Of a DNA stretch of 64,000 nucleotides, positions 1-7,588 are shown one piece after another. The DNA lies in NCBI GenBank assembly GCA_030840645.1, contig JAVEEC010000105.1:1-64000 (forward strand), written 5' to 3'. Position 1 is the first letter of the stretch. Every line of letters starts with the position of its first letter. Source of the DNA: Frankiaceae bacterium (lineage in GTDB: Bacteria > Actinomycetota > Actinomycetes > BP-191). The translations under genes were made by a program, and so were the position numbers. Below the pieces are notes generated by a model. That model ran no database searches. It saw only the letters and a program-made list of their open reading frames with translations, and was not told the origin of the DNA.

Positions 1-21
1 AGTGGGAAGGGTGGCGGGAGA

Positions 22-1119
22 ATGTCTCCTCGACACACTGCGTTACTGCCAAGTCTCCGAACCGCGGTTGCGATCGGGGTCGTCTTGGCGTTGTTCTCGG
101 CCGGGTGCTCGGCGAACGGCGACAAGACCGTCGCCGCGCCCTCGGAGAGCAGTTCGTCGCCCGCGAGCGCATCGCCGTCACCGACGCCCTCGGCGGCGCC
201 AACCTTCAGCCCGGCTGCCCACTGGACGTTCCGGCTGGTCGGTGATGACGGCGACACTAGCGACGGAAGTCTGGAAGCCGGACGCTTCGCCACTGTCGAC
301 AAGGTGTCGCCGCTGCCCTCTGGACAGACGGCTACCGGACTGCCGTGCACCCTCGATCGCGAGCGGGACGTGGTAGCCCCGGCCGTCTTGACCCTGACCA
401 ACGCCAACGCCTCGCTGTCCCAGAAGCTGTACCTGTCGCTGTACGCGATCGACGACCGCAAGCCGCAGTCCGACGACGCGATCCTCAACGCGGCCGCGTT
501 CTACAGCAATGGCCCGCAGTGCACGTCTATCACGCGCTGGACGTACTTCCAGGGAGAGTCGGCGCTTCAGCTCGGGTCCGTCGACGCCGTACCGGCGGGG
601 AACAACGTCACCGCCGAGGTCTACCTGATACTGCACAACTTCATCACGCCCCAGGCACCGAAGGGCGACGAATCCCTACTGCGCAACATCGCCCTGGTAC
701 TGTCCCTTGGCGCCACCACCAACCACGGACCCCGCCAGGTCAGCAGGCTTACAGGACCGACGAGCGGGAAGTACCTCGGTTCGCCGCGGCTGCCTCTCGC
801 ACGGCTGGCACCGAGCAACGTGACGGTCGCGCGTCCCATCACTCACGTCTCGGACCTGCGCTGCGACGAGTCGTACAAGCTCAAGGCCGCACGCGGACGG
901 CGCGTCCTCATCGAGACGCTCGGGTCGGGTGGATCAGCCAACTGGGTTGTACTCGGTCCTGACGGCCAAGGACTCGTCGGGTTCAGCACGGTGTGGGGCG
1001 ATCGAACCAGCGCAACGTTCGTCATGCCGGCTACGGGACAGGTCACCGTTCGCGGCTACGGTCACCACAACTTCGTCACGGCCTGCACAGCTGATATGTC
1101 GTTCTTGTATGCCGATTAG
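22..1119 (+). CDS. Putative secreted lipoprotein of the mobile element
   Basis: A 365-residue protein with an N-terminal hydrophobic segment (about residues 13-27) ending in the lipobox FSAGC, so the predicted acylated Cys is near residue 29. A Ser/Pro/Ala-rich linker follows, about residues 35-65, which would hold the globular part away from the membrane. The rest is a Cys-containing beta-rich domain that I do not recognise. The ATG at 22 is chosen because GGGAG lies just upstream and the signal peptide begins there. It is the first complete gene in the window and precedes a membrane sigma-like gene, so a surface or sensing role in the element is possible but unproven. Confidence 0.8.
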   Translation: MSPRHTALLPSLRTAVAIGVVLALFSAGCSANGDKTVAAPSESSSSPASASPSPTPSAAPTFSPAAHWTFRLVGDDGDTSDGSLEAGRFATVDKVSPLPSGQTATGLPCTLDRERDVVAPAVLTLTNANASLSQKLYLSLYAIDDRKPQSDDAILNAAAFYSNGPQCTSITRWTYFQGESALQLGSVDAVPAGNNVTAEVYLILHNFITPQAPKGDESLLRNIALVLSLGATTNHGPRQVSRLTGPTSGKYLGSPRLPLARLAPSNVTVARPITHVSDLRCDESYKLKAARGRRVLIETLGSGGSANWVVLGPDGQGLVGFSTVWGDRTSATFVMPATGQVTVRGYGHHNFVTACTADMSFLYAD

Positions 1120-1156
1120 TCTCCGTAATGTGCTTCCACTTTCGCCACCAGGCAGT

Positions 1157-1176
1157 CATAATATCTGTCGTATATG
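1157..1176 (+). promoter_or_regulatory. Possible -10 element for a leaderless gene
   Basis: CATAAT (1157-1162) lies 11 bases before the ATG at 1174, inside a short AT-rich patch. If it is a -10 box, transcription would start at or a few bases before the ATG, giving a leaderless mRNA, which is common in actinobacteria. No good -35 is visible. The only Shine-Dalgarno-like AGGAG (1179-1183) is inside the reading frame. Confidence 0.35.
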
Positions 1177-1629
1177 AAAGGAGAATCAAACCAACCTCTA
1201 GAACCAAATGAAGGCGACAATGAGACCGATCGCCTCATCGGAGCACTATGGGACTCCGTCGTACGCGATCAAGGCGATGCCCTGCTTGACCTACCCGAAG
1301 GTCGTTCCTTCTTGCTCGACCTGGTCGCCGACGAGTTCCTCGGGGTGTACGGGCAGGCACGCGAGCAGGGGCACAGTGGCGCCGGGCTGTCGATCGACAT
1401 GCTTCGGCCGCGCCTGTGGTACCTCACTCCCGCTGGTATCGAGCGCCTCGTGAAGGCACTCGAAGCGCTCGACATCATCCAGCGAACGTCTGAACAGCGC
1501 TCAGGCGACGAGCCGGCATGGCGCTACAACGCCGCACCAGACGAACCTGGTGAGCCAGGTCGGACACTTCGCCAACGCCTCCCGTACGACATGGACGCGA
1601 CGGCGGGTGACATGGAGGCTGACACCTAG
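1174..1629 (+). CDS. Hypothetical protein of the mobile element
   Basis: A 151-residue acidic protein without signal peptide or membrane segment. The N-terminal 20 residues are polar. A predicted helical core follows, including a segment around residues 70-105 (LTPAGIERLVKALEALDII) that could be the recognition part of a winged helix, though this is only a guess from pattern. The C-terminal 40 residues are charged and probably disordered. The ATG at 1174 has no upstream ribosome site, and AGGAG occurs only just after it, so translation may be leaderless. It sits 68 bp before the membrane sigma-like gene. I do not recognise a family. Confidence 0.6.
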   Translation: MKGESNQPLEPNEGDNETDRLIGALWDSVVRDQGDALLDLPEGRSFLLDLVADEFLGVYGQAREQGHSGAGLSIDMLRPRLWYLTPAGIERLVKALEALDIIQRTSEQRSGDEPAWRYNAAPDEPGEPGRTLRQRLPYDMDATAGDMEADT

Positions 1630-1696
1630 TCCTGTCACAAATCACGGAATGCCCGCCACACTCAGAGTAGGGAGAGCCTACGGTGAGGAGGCGGCG

Positions 1697-3088
1697 ATGC
1701 AAGACGACGTGGCGGCTGCCGATGCGGCACATGAGCTTCTCGCTCGACGGTGGCCGGACGCCGTCCTCGTTGGCGATCTGACCGACCTCGACGAGAGGCT
1801 CGCCCAGTCCCATCGCGCGCCAGATCCGCTCGACATTGTGATCGGTCGTGAGCGCCGTACTCTCATCGCCCTAACCTTCCTACGTGCTTTCCGTCAGCTC
1901 ACACCGGTTCAGCGCCAAGTCATCGCCGATCGCAAGATCAGGCACCTCGACTATGCCTCCATCGCCCGTCGGCGTGGCCTGTCCGAGGCTGCTGCACGCA
2001 AACACTATCAGCGTGGCACGGAGAAACTAGGCGAGCTACTAGGGCGCATTGTCGTTCCGGTCATTGTGTTCCTTATTGTCTTGAGCCTCGTCGTCACAAT
2101 GCTCGGAATTGGGCGACACCTGACGCCCGTTCGACCGTTCCCGATCTTTCCGCGTACCGGCCTGGGGCTACGTCACCTTGACCTGCCGCCATGCGACGAC
2201 CCCGCAAAGATAGATTCAGGCACTCCAGCAAGCCAAGAACAGGACCTGGACCTGTCGCTTCCCACAGTCTTGACCGATGACTTCGGCGGCCGAGGTTCGT
2301 GGTCATCAACATTCCAGCTCTCCGTGAGAGATCGGAAGACTGGCGATCTAATCTCCAACGGAGACATCAGCGCCCATGCGTGGCTGCTCACTCCAGATGC
2401 CTTGAATGTCGTTGCGGACGGCTTGACGGGGTCATTTGGCGACCAGCAGCAGATCCTTCTTACGGGCTCGCCGTGTCGGAGTCGCAGCACAGGTAGCTCA
2501 ATCGAGCCGCACGCAGGGAGCTACATCCTGCAGATCTCGGCCTCGCGGAGGAGGAGCTACTGTTGCGCTCCACCAGTCCGCCAACTCGTTACTTATGGTC
2601 TAGGGAGAATACCCGAGCCCACCTTACCCTCTCTTAATGCGGCCTCATGCAAATTGGACACTGAGCCCGCTCTTATCTACATCCGGCTTCAAGCCAATGC
2701 GCCAGAGCGATACCACATCATCCCACCGCTTCACGCGGTCAGCGGTCGTACGGCGACGTTCATTGTCGCCTTCATGCCGAAGATTGATGACTCTCTGCCA
2801 GATCCGCACCTATACCCAGGACTCGCGGCGATGGTCGAGGGACGTGATGTCCACCCTAGGACATGGCTATACATGCCAGTGATCGTTCCGCTACGAAGCT
2901 GCAGCGAGGGTCGATTCACCGCTCCTGTTCCGCCAGGCCGGTATTCAGCTACGTTCCTCTATGACTCCGCATTAGGAATACATGATCCGCTCAATCCTTG
3001 GCGATCGCAACTTGAGTTGCGGAGTGTCAGCACATCTGAATATCCGTGGAGCCCTCCCCGTACAATCTTCACCGTGCAAGGCGAATAA
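1697..3088 (+). CDS. Membrane-anchored sigma-70 region 4-like protein
   Basis: A 463-residue protein with three parts. Residues about 50-112 resemble sigma-70 region 4: a helix with LTPVQRQVI, then a helix-turn-helix (YASIARRRGLSEAAARKHYQRG). Residues about 116-138 are one strong transmembrane helix. Residues about 140-463 would lie outside the cell and contain scattered Cys, including a CC pair, and beta-like patterns. No sigma region 2 is seen, so it is not a complete sigma factor; a one-component transmembrane regulator is more likely. I prefer the ATG at 1697 over the longer frame from 1550 because GAGGAG stands 6 bases before it and the extra N-terminus is low-complexity Arg/Thr. The gene precedes the small membrane genes of the element. 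Confidence 0.75.
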   Translation: MQDDVAAADAAHELLARRWPDAVLVGDLTDLDERLAQSHRAPDPLDIVIGRERRTLIALTFLRAFRQLTPVQRQVIADRKIRHLDYASIARRRGLSEAAARKHYQRGTEKLGELLGRIVVPVIVFLIVLSLVVTMLGIGRHLTPVRPFPIFPRTGLGLRHLDLPPCDDPAKIDSGTPASQEQDLDLSLPTVLTDDFGGRGSWSSTFQLSVRDRKTGDLISNGDISAHAWLLTPDALNVVADGLTGSFGDQQQILLTGSPCRSRSTGSSIEPHAGSYILQISASRRRSYCCAPPVRQLVTYGLGRIPEPTLPSLNAASCKLDTEPALIYIRLQANAPERYHIIPPLHAVSGRTATFIVAFMPKIDDSLPDPHLYPGLAAMVEGRDVHPRTWLYMPVIVPLRSCSEGRFTAPVPPGRYSATFLYDSALGIHDPLNPWRSQLELRSVSTSEYPWSPPRTIFTVQGE

Positions 3089-3146
3089 CCGCCTGACCAG
3101 AACGTTGTCACTCGTCGGCGCCTCCCCTTTACAGGAAGGATCAACC

Positions 3147-3524
3147 ATGTCCTCGTCCGAAATCGTCCCTCGCGAGTCAGGCTCTCTCGCCGCCGGTCGG
3201 CCGCGAAGCCTAGCCGAAATCCGTACCGCCAAGAGACTTGGCCGGTCGCTGACCGCCCTCGAGGCCACCACTGCTTATCGGGTGGCTAACACCCGTGCCG
3301 ACGCGATGGTGGCTCAGGAGAAGGCCGCCGAGGTCTCGGACCTGGCCCGGTCCGCAATGTTCTCCCAGGCAATGCTGGTACAGCACCAGAACGCCCTGGC
3401 CGGTGCCGACCCAGTTCTCCACGCCGAGCTCGGTCAGTTCGTGACACTCGCCCGCCTGGGTCAGGCGGAGATCATCTCCGATCTCGTCGGGACGTACTGC
3501 CGGGAAAGCCGGCGGGTCCGGTGA
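3147..3524 (+). CDS. Small helical protein of the mobile element
   Basis: A 125-residue Ala-rich, mostly helical protein with no membrane segment. I do not recognise the family. The ATG at 3147 is chosen because AGGAAGG lies at the correct distance upstream; a longer frame from 2982 would overlap the preceding gene. The stop overlaps the next start as GTGA, so it is translated together with the following three membrane or small proteins. This tight set just upstream of the transfer ATPase suggests a role in conjugation or element maintenance, which is inference only. Confidence 0.7.
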   Translation: MSSSEIVPRESGSLAAGRPRSLAEIRTAKRLGRSLTALEATTAYRVANTRADAMVAQEKAAEVSDLARSAMFSQAMLVQHQNALAGADPVLHAELGQFVTLARLGQAEIISDLVGTYCRESRRVR

Positions 3525-3739
3525 CCACCGTCCTTCTCCTCGCCGCCGTCTGCGTGCTCGTCTCCGTACTTCTCGTCCTCGGACGCGGTGTAGCGCGTCC
3601 GGGCACGCAGCAGGAGCTGCTCCAGGTACACCTTCAGGCCCGTGCCGCCGAGCGGCAGGTGCGCGACCTGGCCCGTGACACGTTCCTGCGGATGTCGGCC
3701 GAGGCCGAACGCCACGTCGGGGGCGGTCACGGTGGCTGA
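3521..3739 (+). CDS. Small single-pass membrane protein
   Basis: A 72-residue protein that starts at GTG 3521, overlapping the upstream stop by 4 bases. Residues 3-21 form a hydrophobic helix (VLLLAAVCVLVSVLLVLG), and the rest is a charged amphipathic helix rich in Arg/Glu/Gln. This gives a topology of one N-terminal anchor with a cytoplasmic helical tail. No family is recognised. It is part of the run 3147-4102 of overlapping small genes. Confidence 0.65.
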   Translation: MTTVLLLAAVCVLVSVLLVLGRGVARPGTQQELLQVHLQARAAERQVRDLARDTFLRMSAEAERHVGGGHGG

Positions 3740-3908
3740 CCCGGATACGGCCGGGATGGAGAGCCTGCGGTATTTGCACCTGGGCGCCGATCCGTTGGCG
3801 AAGCGGCTGTACAGCGTCGTGTTCGACGCCTTGACGACCTTCCAGGAGGCCAAGGCCCTGCTGGAGCAGTACCTGACCGCCCGCGACACTCCCCGGGTAC
3901 AGCCGTGA
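3732..3908 (+). CDS. Small protein of the mobile element
   Basis: A 58-residue protein beginning at GTG 3732, overlapping the upstream gene by 8 bases; an in-frame ATG at 3756 is the alternative start. It is helical, with no signal peptide or membrane helix (core residues LGADPLAKRLYSVVFDALTTFQEAK). The longer frame from 3642 is rejected because it runs inside the previous gene. The stop overlaps the next gene by 4 bases (GTGA). The function is unknown. Confidence 0.55.
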   Translation: MADPDTAGMESLRYLHLGADPLAKRLYSVVFDALTTFQEAKALLEQYLTARDTPRVQP

Positions 3909-4102
3909 CCGGACACGGCCGGGGCATCGTCGAACGGCTCGTCATGACGGCTGTCGCTCTGCTTGCGGCGGCCGTCATGCTGCGCCTGGCGGTGACGATC
4001 ATCAGGCCGCTGCTGCCATTCCTCGGCGGGTTGGTGGTGGTCGCGATCACGCTCGTGGTGGTCGCCCGTGTCCTTGTCCGCTGCCGTGACGGAACGTGGT
4101 GA
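3905..4102 (+). CDS. Small two-helix membrane protein
   Basis: A 65-residue protein starting at GTG 3905, overlapping the previous stop. Two hydrophobic segments (about residues 13-32 and 35-58) suggest a helical hairpin in the membrane with a short basic C-terminus. Tiny hydrophobic proteins like this often sit near conjugation genes of actinobacterial elements, but I recognise no family. It ends the overlapping run; a 186-bp AT-rich gap follows. Confidence 0.6.
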   Translation: MTGHGRGIVERLVMTAVALLAAAVMLRLAVTIIRPLLPFLGGLVVVAITLVVVARVLVRCRDGTW

Positions 4103-4158
4103 CGATCACCTACCAGAGGTCGCCGCTCGGTGTTGTGAAATTGACGTAGTTCAGAAAA

Positions 4159-4182
4159 AGTAAATCAGTGATCTGTTTTACT
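4159..4182. promoter_or_regulatory. AT-rich inverted repeat upstream of the transfer operon
   Basis: AGTAAATCAG and CTGTTTTACT form a 10-bp inverted repeat with one mismatch around TGAT. It lies in the gap 4103-4288, which is strikingly AT-rich for this element and directly precedes the basic protein/ATPase operon. TTGACG at 4141-4146 could be a -35 box. The palindrome is a plausible operator for an element-encoded repressor; it lacks a T-tract, so a terminator is less likely. Confidence 0.45.
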
Positions 4183-4288
4183 AGTCCGTCGACAAATACG
4201 GCGCGTCGCTGAGCCCACGCGAGACTCACAGGCCCATCCAGGGTCTTGTTAGAGATGCGCCGGTAACCAGGAAGGAGGTTTATTCACC

Positions 4289-4471
4289 ATGCACAAAGAC
4301 AGGCATATTCGTATCCGCGCCGAGCGCAGGGCCGTACCCGACATCCGGCGGCTGAGCCGGGCCTTGATTGCTCTCGCGATGGCCCAGGCGAGGGCCGAGA
4401 AGGAGGCCCAGGACGAGGATCGGCCCGAAGGCGGCAAGCAGGACAAGGGCTCACCGCGGAGGCCCGCGTGA
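4289..4471 (+). CDS. Small basic protein preceding the transfer ATPase
   Basis: A 60-residue, highly charged protein (Arg/Lys/Glu rich) with a central Ala-rich helix. A very strong ribosome site, AGGAAGGAGG, precedes the ATG at 4289. Its stop overlaps the GTG of the ATPase gene (GTGA), so the two are translationally coupled. The charge and position suggest a DNA-binding or ATPase-accessory protein, but no family is recognised. Confidence 0.65.
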   Translation: MHKDRHIRIRAERRAVPDIRRLSRALIALAMAQARAEKEAQDEDRPEGGKQDKGSPRRPA

Positions 4472-6615
4472 GCGGATCGCACGTCTGGCTGCGTTTGCGC
4501 TGGCCGGGCGAGGTCACCGTCGATCATGTCCGGGCTGGTTTGCTCGCCTTGCACGGGTTGAGCACGCCCCGTCGCCGTGAGGCGCTGGTGCTCGAGGTCG
4601 CCGGGGATCGCCGTGGGGTTCATCACCGGCTCGCTGTTCCCGAAGGACGGCACACCGCCGTGGTGGCCGCCCTGCGGCACGCCGTTCCCGGGCTGGCCGT
4701 CGAAGTCGACGAGGAACCCGACCGCGGCGCGCTCGCGGTCTGGCAGGTGTGGCTGTCGACGCGGCGTCGGCCGCTGCGGCTCAGTGATCCGCAGATCGTC
4801 GCGGTTGGCATCCTGGCCGCCCTCACCGGGCTTCGCGGTGACGAGCGGGTCACGCTGACCTGGATCATCGGCCCGGTACGTCGACCGATCGCGGTGCCGA
4901 ATCGGCAACCGATAGACCGCAGCCAGTCAGCCGCCTCAGTTCTCGCGGGCGTCGTGGCCGGGGCCGGCCTGATGGACTCGGATAGCCGGACGGCGCTAGT
5001 GCGCAAGCAAGGTGAGCCGGGCTGGCGGGCCGCTGGTCAGATCGCGGTACGTGCTGCTACGGGTAATCGTCGCCACCACCTACTTGGCCGGGTCGCCGGT
5101 GCGCTGCGGGTCAGTCAGGGACCGGGTGTTCAGCTCGGTGCCCACCGGGCATGGCTCACCGGCTCCGCGCTGCCCTTACGACGCCCGCTGGCCCTGAACG
5201 TCGAAGAACTGCTGGGGCTCGCTGCCTGGCCGGCCGAGGCAGGTGACGTGCTGCCCCTGGATCGGGTGCCCGCCCGGCTCGTCCCCGCACCCCGAGCGGT
5301 ACGCCGGTCCGGCCGGGTCCTCGGTGTCTGCCCGTATCCGGGCGAGGAACGCCCGGTCGCACTCGGCCTGCGCGACTCCGCGAGCCACTTGGTGGTCACC
5401 GGGCCGACGAACGCCGGGAAGAGCACGATGCTCGTCGGTCTCGCTGCCCAGGACATCGCCGCCGGGCGCGCCGTGGTCTTCATCGACCCCAAGGGCGACG
5501 CCGTAGCCTCGCTGCTGAGCCAGATCCCCGAGGCCCGCCAGGACGACGTCGTGGTCCTCGATGTCGCCGACGACGCCCGCCCGGTCGGCTTCAACCCGTT
5601 ACTGGGCAGCCGGCGCGATCCTGAGCTGGTTGCCGACCAGCTGCTGCATCTGTTCAAGTCGCTATCCGGGGAAGCGTGGGGGCCGAGGATCGCCGACACC
5701 CTCGCGGCCGCGCTCCTCACCATCGCCCAGCAGCCGGACGCCACGCTGTGCGCCCTGCCGCTGCTACTGTCCGACGCGGGCTACCGGCGCAAGGCCCTCG
5801 CCGGACTGGACGACCCCTACGGCCTCGGGCCGTTCTGGGCGTCGTACGAGGCGCTATCGCCGAACGAGCGGCAACAGACCATCGCCCCGGTGATGCGCCG
5901 CTTGCGGCAACTCTTGTTGCGTCCCCGGATGCGTGCGGTGCTCGGGCAGCAGCAGCCGCGGTTCCAGATCGGCCAGGTACTCACCGAGCGCAAGGTGCTG
6001 CTCGTCTCGCTCGCCAAGGGCGTCATCGGCCCCGAGGCCAGCGCCCTCATGGGATCACTGGTCCTGGCCAGCCTGTGGCAGGCGCTGCTCGGCCAGGCGG
6101 CGCTGCCGCCCGAGCGGCGACAACTGGTAATGGTCTACGTCGACGAGGTGCAGGAAGCCGTCCATGGCATCACCGACCTCGGCGAGATGTTCGCCCTGGC
6201 CCGCTCCCACGGTGGCCCGCTGAACGTCGCCCACCAACACCAAGCCCAGCTCGACGCCAACCTGCGTAGCGCGCTGGACGCCAACGCCCGGTCCCGGGTC
6301 GTGTTCCAGACCTCGGCCGAGGACGCCTCTTACTTCGCTCGAGGGCAGAAGACGCTCCGCCCGGAGGACTTCCAGCGGCTGCCGCGCTTCCACGCCTACG
6401 CCCGGCTGTCCGCCGACGGCTGGGTCACGCCGTACTTCTCGCTCCAGACCCGGCCGCTGCCCGAGCCGGTCAGCGACCCCAACGCCATCCGCGCCTTGAG
6501 CCGGGAGCGCTACGGCGTCGACCGGAGCCAGGTCGAAGCCGACCTAAGAGCCCTCCTCGGCACGTCCGTGAACCCGGGCGAGGCACCGCTCGGCGGGCGA
6601 CGGAGGACCGAATGA
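4468..6615 (+). CDS. VirD4/HerA-type DNA-transfer ATPase
   Basis: A 715-residue P-loop ATPase resembling type IV coupling proteins and HerA/FtsK-like DNA pumps. Walker A is GPTNAGKST near residues 312-320. A DPKGD segment follows about 30 residues later, typical of VirD4/TraG proteins, and the Walker B is VMVYVDEVQ near residue 555. Residues 1-300 form an N-terminal domain without clear membrane helices, so membrane attachment may come from the small neighbours. The C-terminus has the LPRFHAYARL strand pattern seen in this family. The GTG start at 4468 overlaps the upstream stop. Expected role: moving element DNA during conjugation or mobilisation. Confidence 0.85.
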   Translation: MSGSHVWLRLRWPGEVTVDHVRAGLLALHGLSTPRRREALVLEVAGDRRGVHHRLAVPEGRHTAVVAALRHAVPGLAVEVDEEPDRGALAVWQVWLSTRRRPLRLSDPQIVAVGILAALTGLRGDERVTLTWIIGPVRRPIAVPNRQPIDRSQSAASVLAGVVAGAGLMDSDSRTALVRKQGEPGWRAAGQIAVRAATGNRRHHLLGRVAGALRVSQGPGVQLGAHRAWLTGSALPLRRPLALNVEELLGLAAWPAEAGDVLPLDRVPARLVPAPRAVRRSGRVLGVCPYPGEERPVALGLRDSASHLVVTGPTNAGKSTMLVGLAAQDIAAGRAVVFIDPKGDAVASLLSQIPEARQDDVVVLDVADDARPVGFNPLLGSRRDPELVADQLLHLFKSLSGEAWGPRIADTLAAALLTIAQQPDATLCALPLLLSDAGYRRKALAGLDDPYGLGPFWASYEALSPNERQQTIAPVMRRLRQLLLRPRMRAVLGQQQPRFQIGQVLTERKVLLVSLAKGVIGPEASALMGSLVLASLWQALLGQAALPPERRQLVMVYVDEVQEAVHGITDLGEMFALARSHGGPLNVAHQHQAQLDANLRSALDANARSRVVFQTSAEDASYFARGQKTLRPEDFQRLPRFHAYARLSADGWVTPYFSLQTRPLPEPVSDPNAIRALSRERYGVDRSQVEADLRALLGTSVNPGEAPLGGRRRTE

Positions 6616-6703
6616 ACCTCGTCGTTGCCTACCCGATCGCTCTACCGATCGCGTCACTGAACCTCGCCCGTTCCCGCAGGTCAGTAGCCCTGCCGTTGTC
6701 CAC

Positions 6704-6779
6704 CTGCGCGGGGACTGATGCGCCCCAGACGGGGCGCACAGCCGGTCGCCGGAGATGCCGACTCTGCGCGCGGACTGAT
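6704..6779. repeat. 16-bp direct repeats flanking a perfect hairpin (candidate oriT/clt or origin)
   Basis: CTGCGCGGGGACTGAT (6704-6719) and CTGCGCGCGGACTGAT (6764-6779) match at 15 of 16 positions and start exactly 60 bp apart. Between them TGCGCCCC-AGAC-GGGGCGCA (6719-6738) is a perfect 8-bp hairpin. CCGATCGC also occurs twice at about 6633 and 6645. The 184-bp spacer between the transfer ATPase and the replication-relaxation gene has no convincing gene; a 63-codon frame from 6612 looks non-coding. Such structures are typical of nicking or protein-binding sites. Confidence 0.5.
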
Positions 6780-6799
6780 CGATCGATGGGGCGTTCGTC

Positions 6800-7588
6800 A
6801 TGAGCGCCAACGCGATGTCGCGGCTGCGGACGGCGCTGAGCGACCGCGACCTGGCGGTGCTGCACGCCGTGGCCGAACTGCGTTACGTCACTGGCAGACA
6901 ACTCCAGACCTTGTACTTCGACGGTGAGCACACCACCTCCCTGACTGCCGCCCGTACTTGTAGACGAGTGTTGGAACGGTTGACCCATCTTGGTGTGCTG
7001 CGACGCCTCGAGCGGGTCATCGGCGGCGTCCGCGCCGGTTCCGGCTGCTTCGTCTACGGCCTCGGACCATCCGGTCACCGCCTGCTGGCCGACGGGCGGT
7101 CACGGCAAGGTTTTCGTGAGCCGAGCACGACGTTCCTCGATCACACCCTCGCCGTCTCCGGACTGTTGGCGTCGGTCGTCGCTGCCAGCAAGCAGGACCA
7201 CTGCCAACTGCTGCACTACCAAGTCGAACCAGCCTGCTGGCGCAGCCTGCCCGGCTACTCGACTGCGGACACGCTCCGACCCGATCTGCTGCTCGTCGTC
7301 GCCCGCGGTGACATGGAGTGGCACTGGTTCGTCGAGGTCGACCTCGGCAGCGAGCACGGGCCGGCCGTGGCCCGGAAGTGCCGCCAGTACCTGCGCTACT
7401 ACCAGAGCGGCCGCGAGCAAGCCGAACGCGGTGTCTTCCCGAAGGTCGTCTGGCTAACCACGACCAGCGAACGGGCCGCACGACTTCGCGGGATCTGTAA
7501 CGAGACGAGCCCGGACGTGCCGATGTTCGAGGTCGGGCTGCTCGGCACGCCGCTGCCGACCTTGCTGCCGGACGAGGGCGGCCAATGA
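6800..7588 (+). CDS. Replication-relaxation family protein
   Basis: A 262-residue protein matching the replication-relaxation family (Pfam Replic_Relax) by its layout: an N-terminal winged helix (residues about 8-75: RDLAVLHAVAELRYVTGRQL, then a second helix leading to VLRRLERV), a central DH-type segment (FLDHTLAVSGLLA), and a C-terminal nuclease-like fold with RPDLLLVV and HWFVEVDLG, resembling a PD-(D/E)xK core. The family is found on actinobacterial plasmids and integrative elements and is linked to replication or copy control. The start ATG is at 6800; the stop overlaps the next ATG. It follows the repeat/hairpin region, which could be its target. Confidence 0.8.
   Translation: MSANAMSRLRTALSDRDLAVLHAVAELRYVTGRQLQTLYFDGEHTTSLTAARTCRRVLERLTHLGVLRRLERVIGGVRAGSGCFVYGLGPSGHRLLADGRSRQGFREPSTTFLDHTLAVSGLLASVVAASKQDHCQLLHYQVEPACWRSLPGYSTADTLRPDLLLVVARGDMEWHWFVEVDLGSEHGPAVARKCRQYLRYYQSGREQAERGVFPKVVWLTTTSERAARLRGICNETSPDVPMFEVGLLGTPLPTLLPDEGGQ

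Noticed and set aside
6612-6803. 63-codon frame overlapping the end of the transfer ATPase gene
   Set aside because: No ribosome site, Arg/Ser-rich composition, and it covers the direct-repeat and hairpin region, which looks non-coding.
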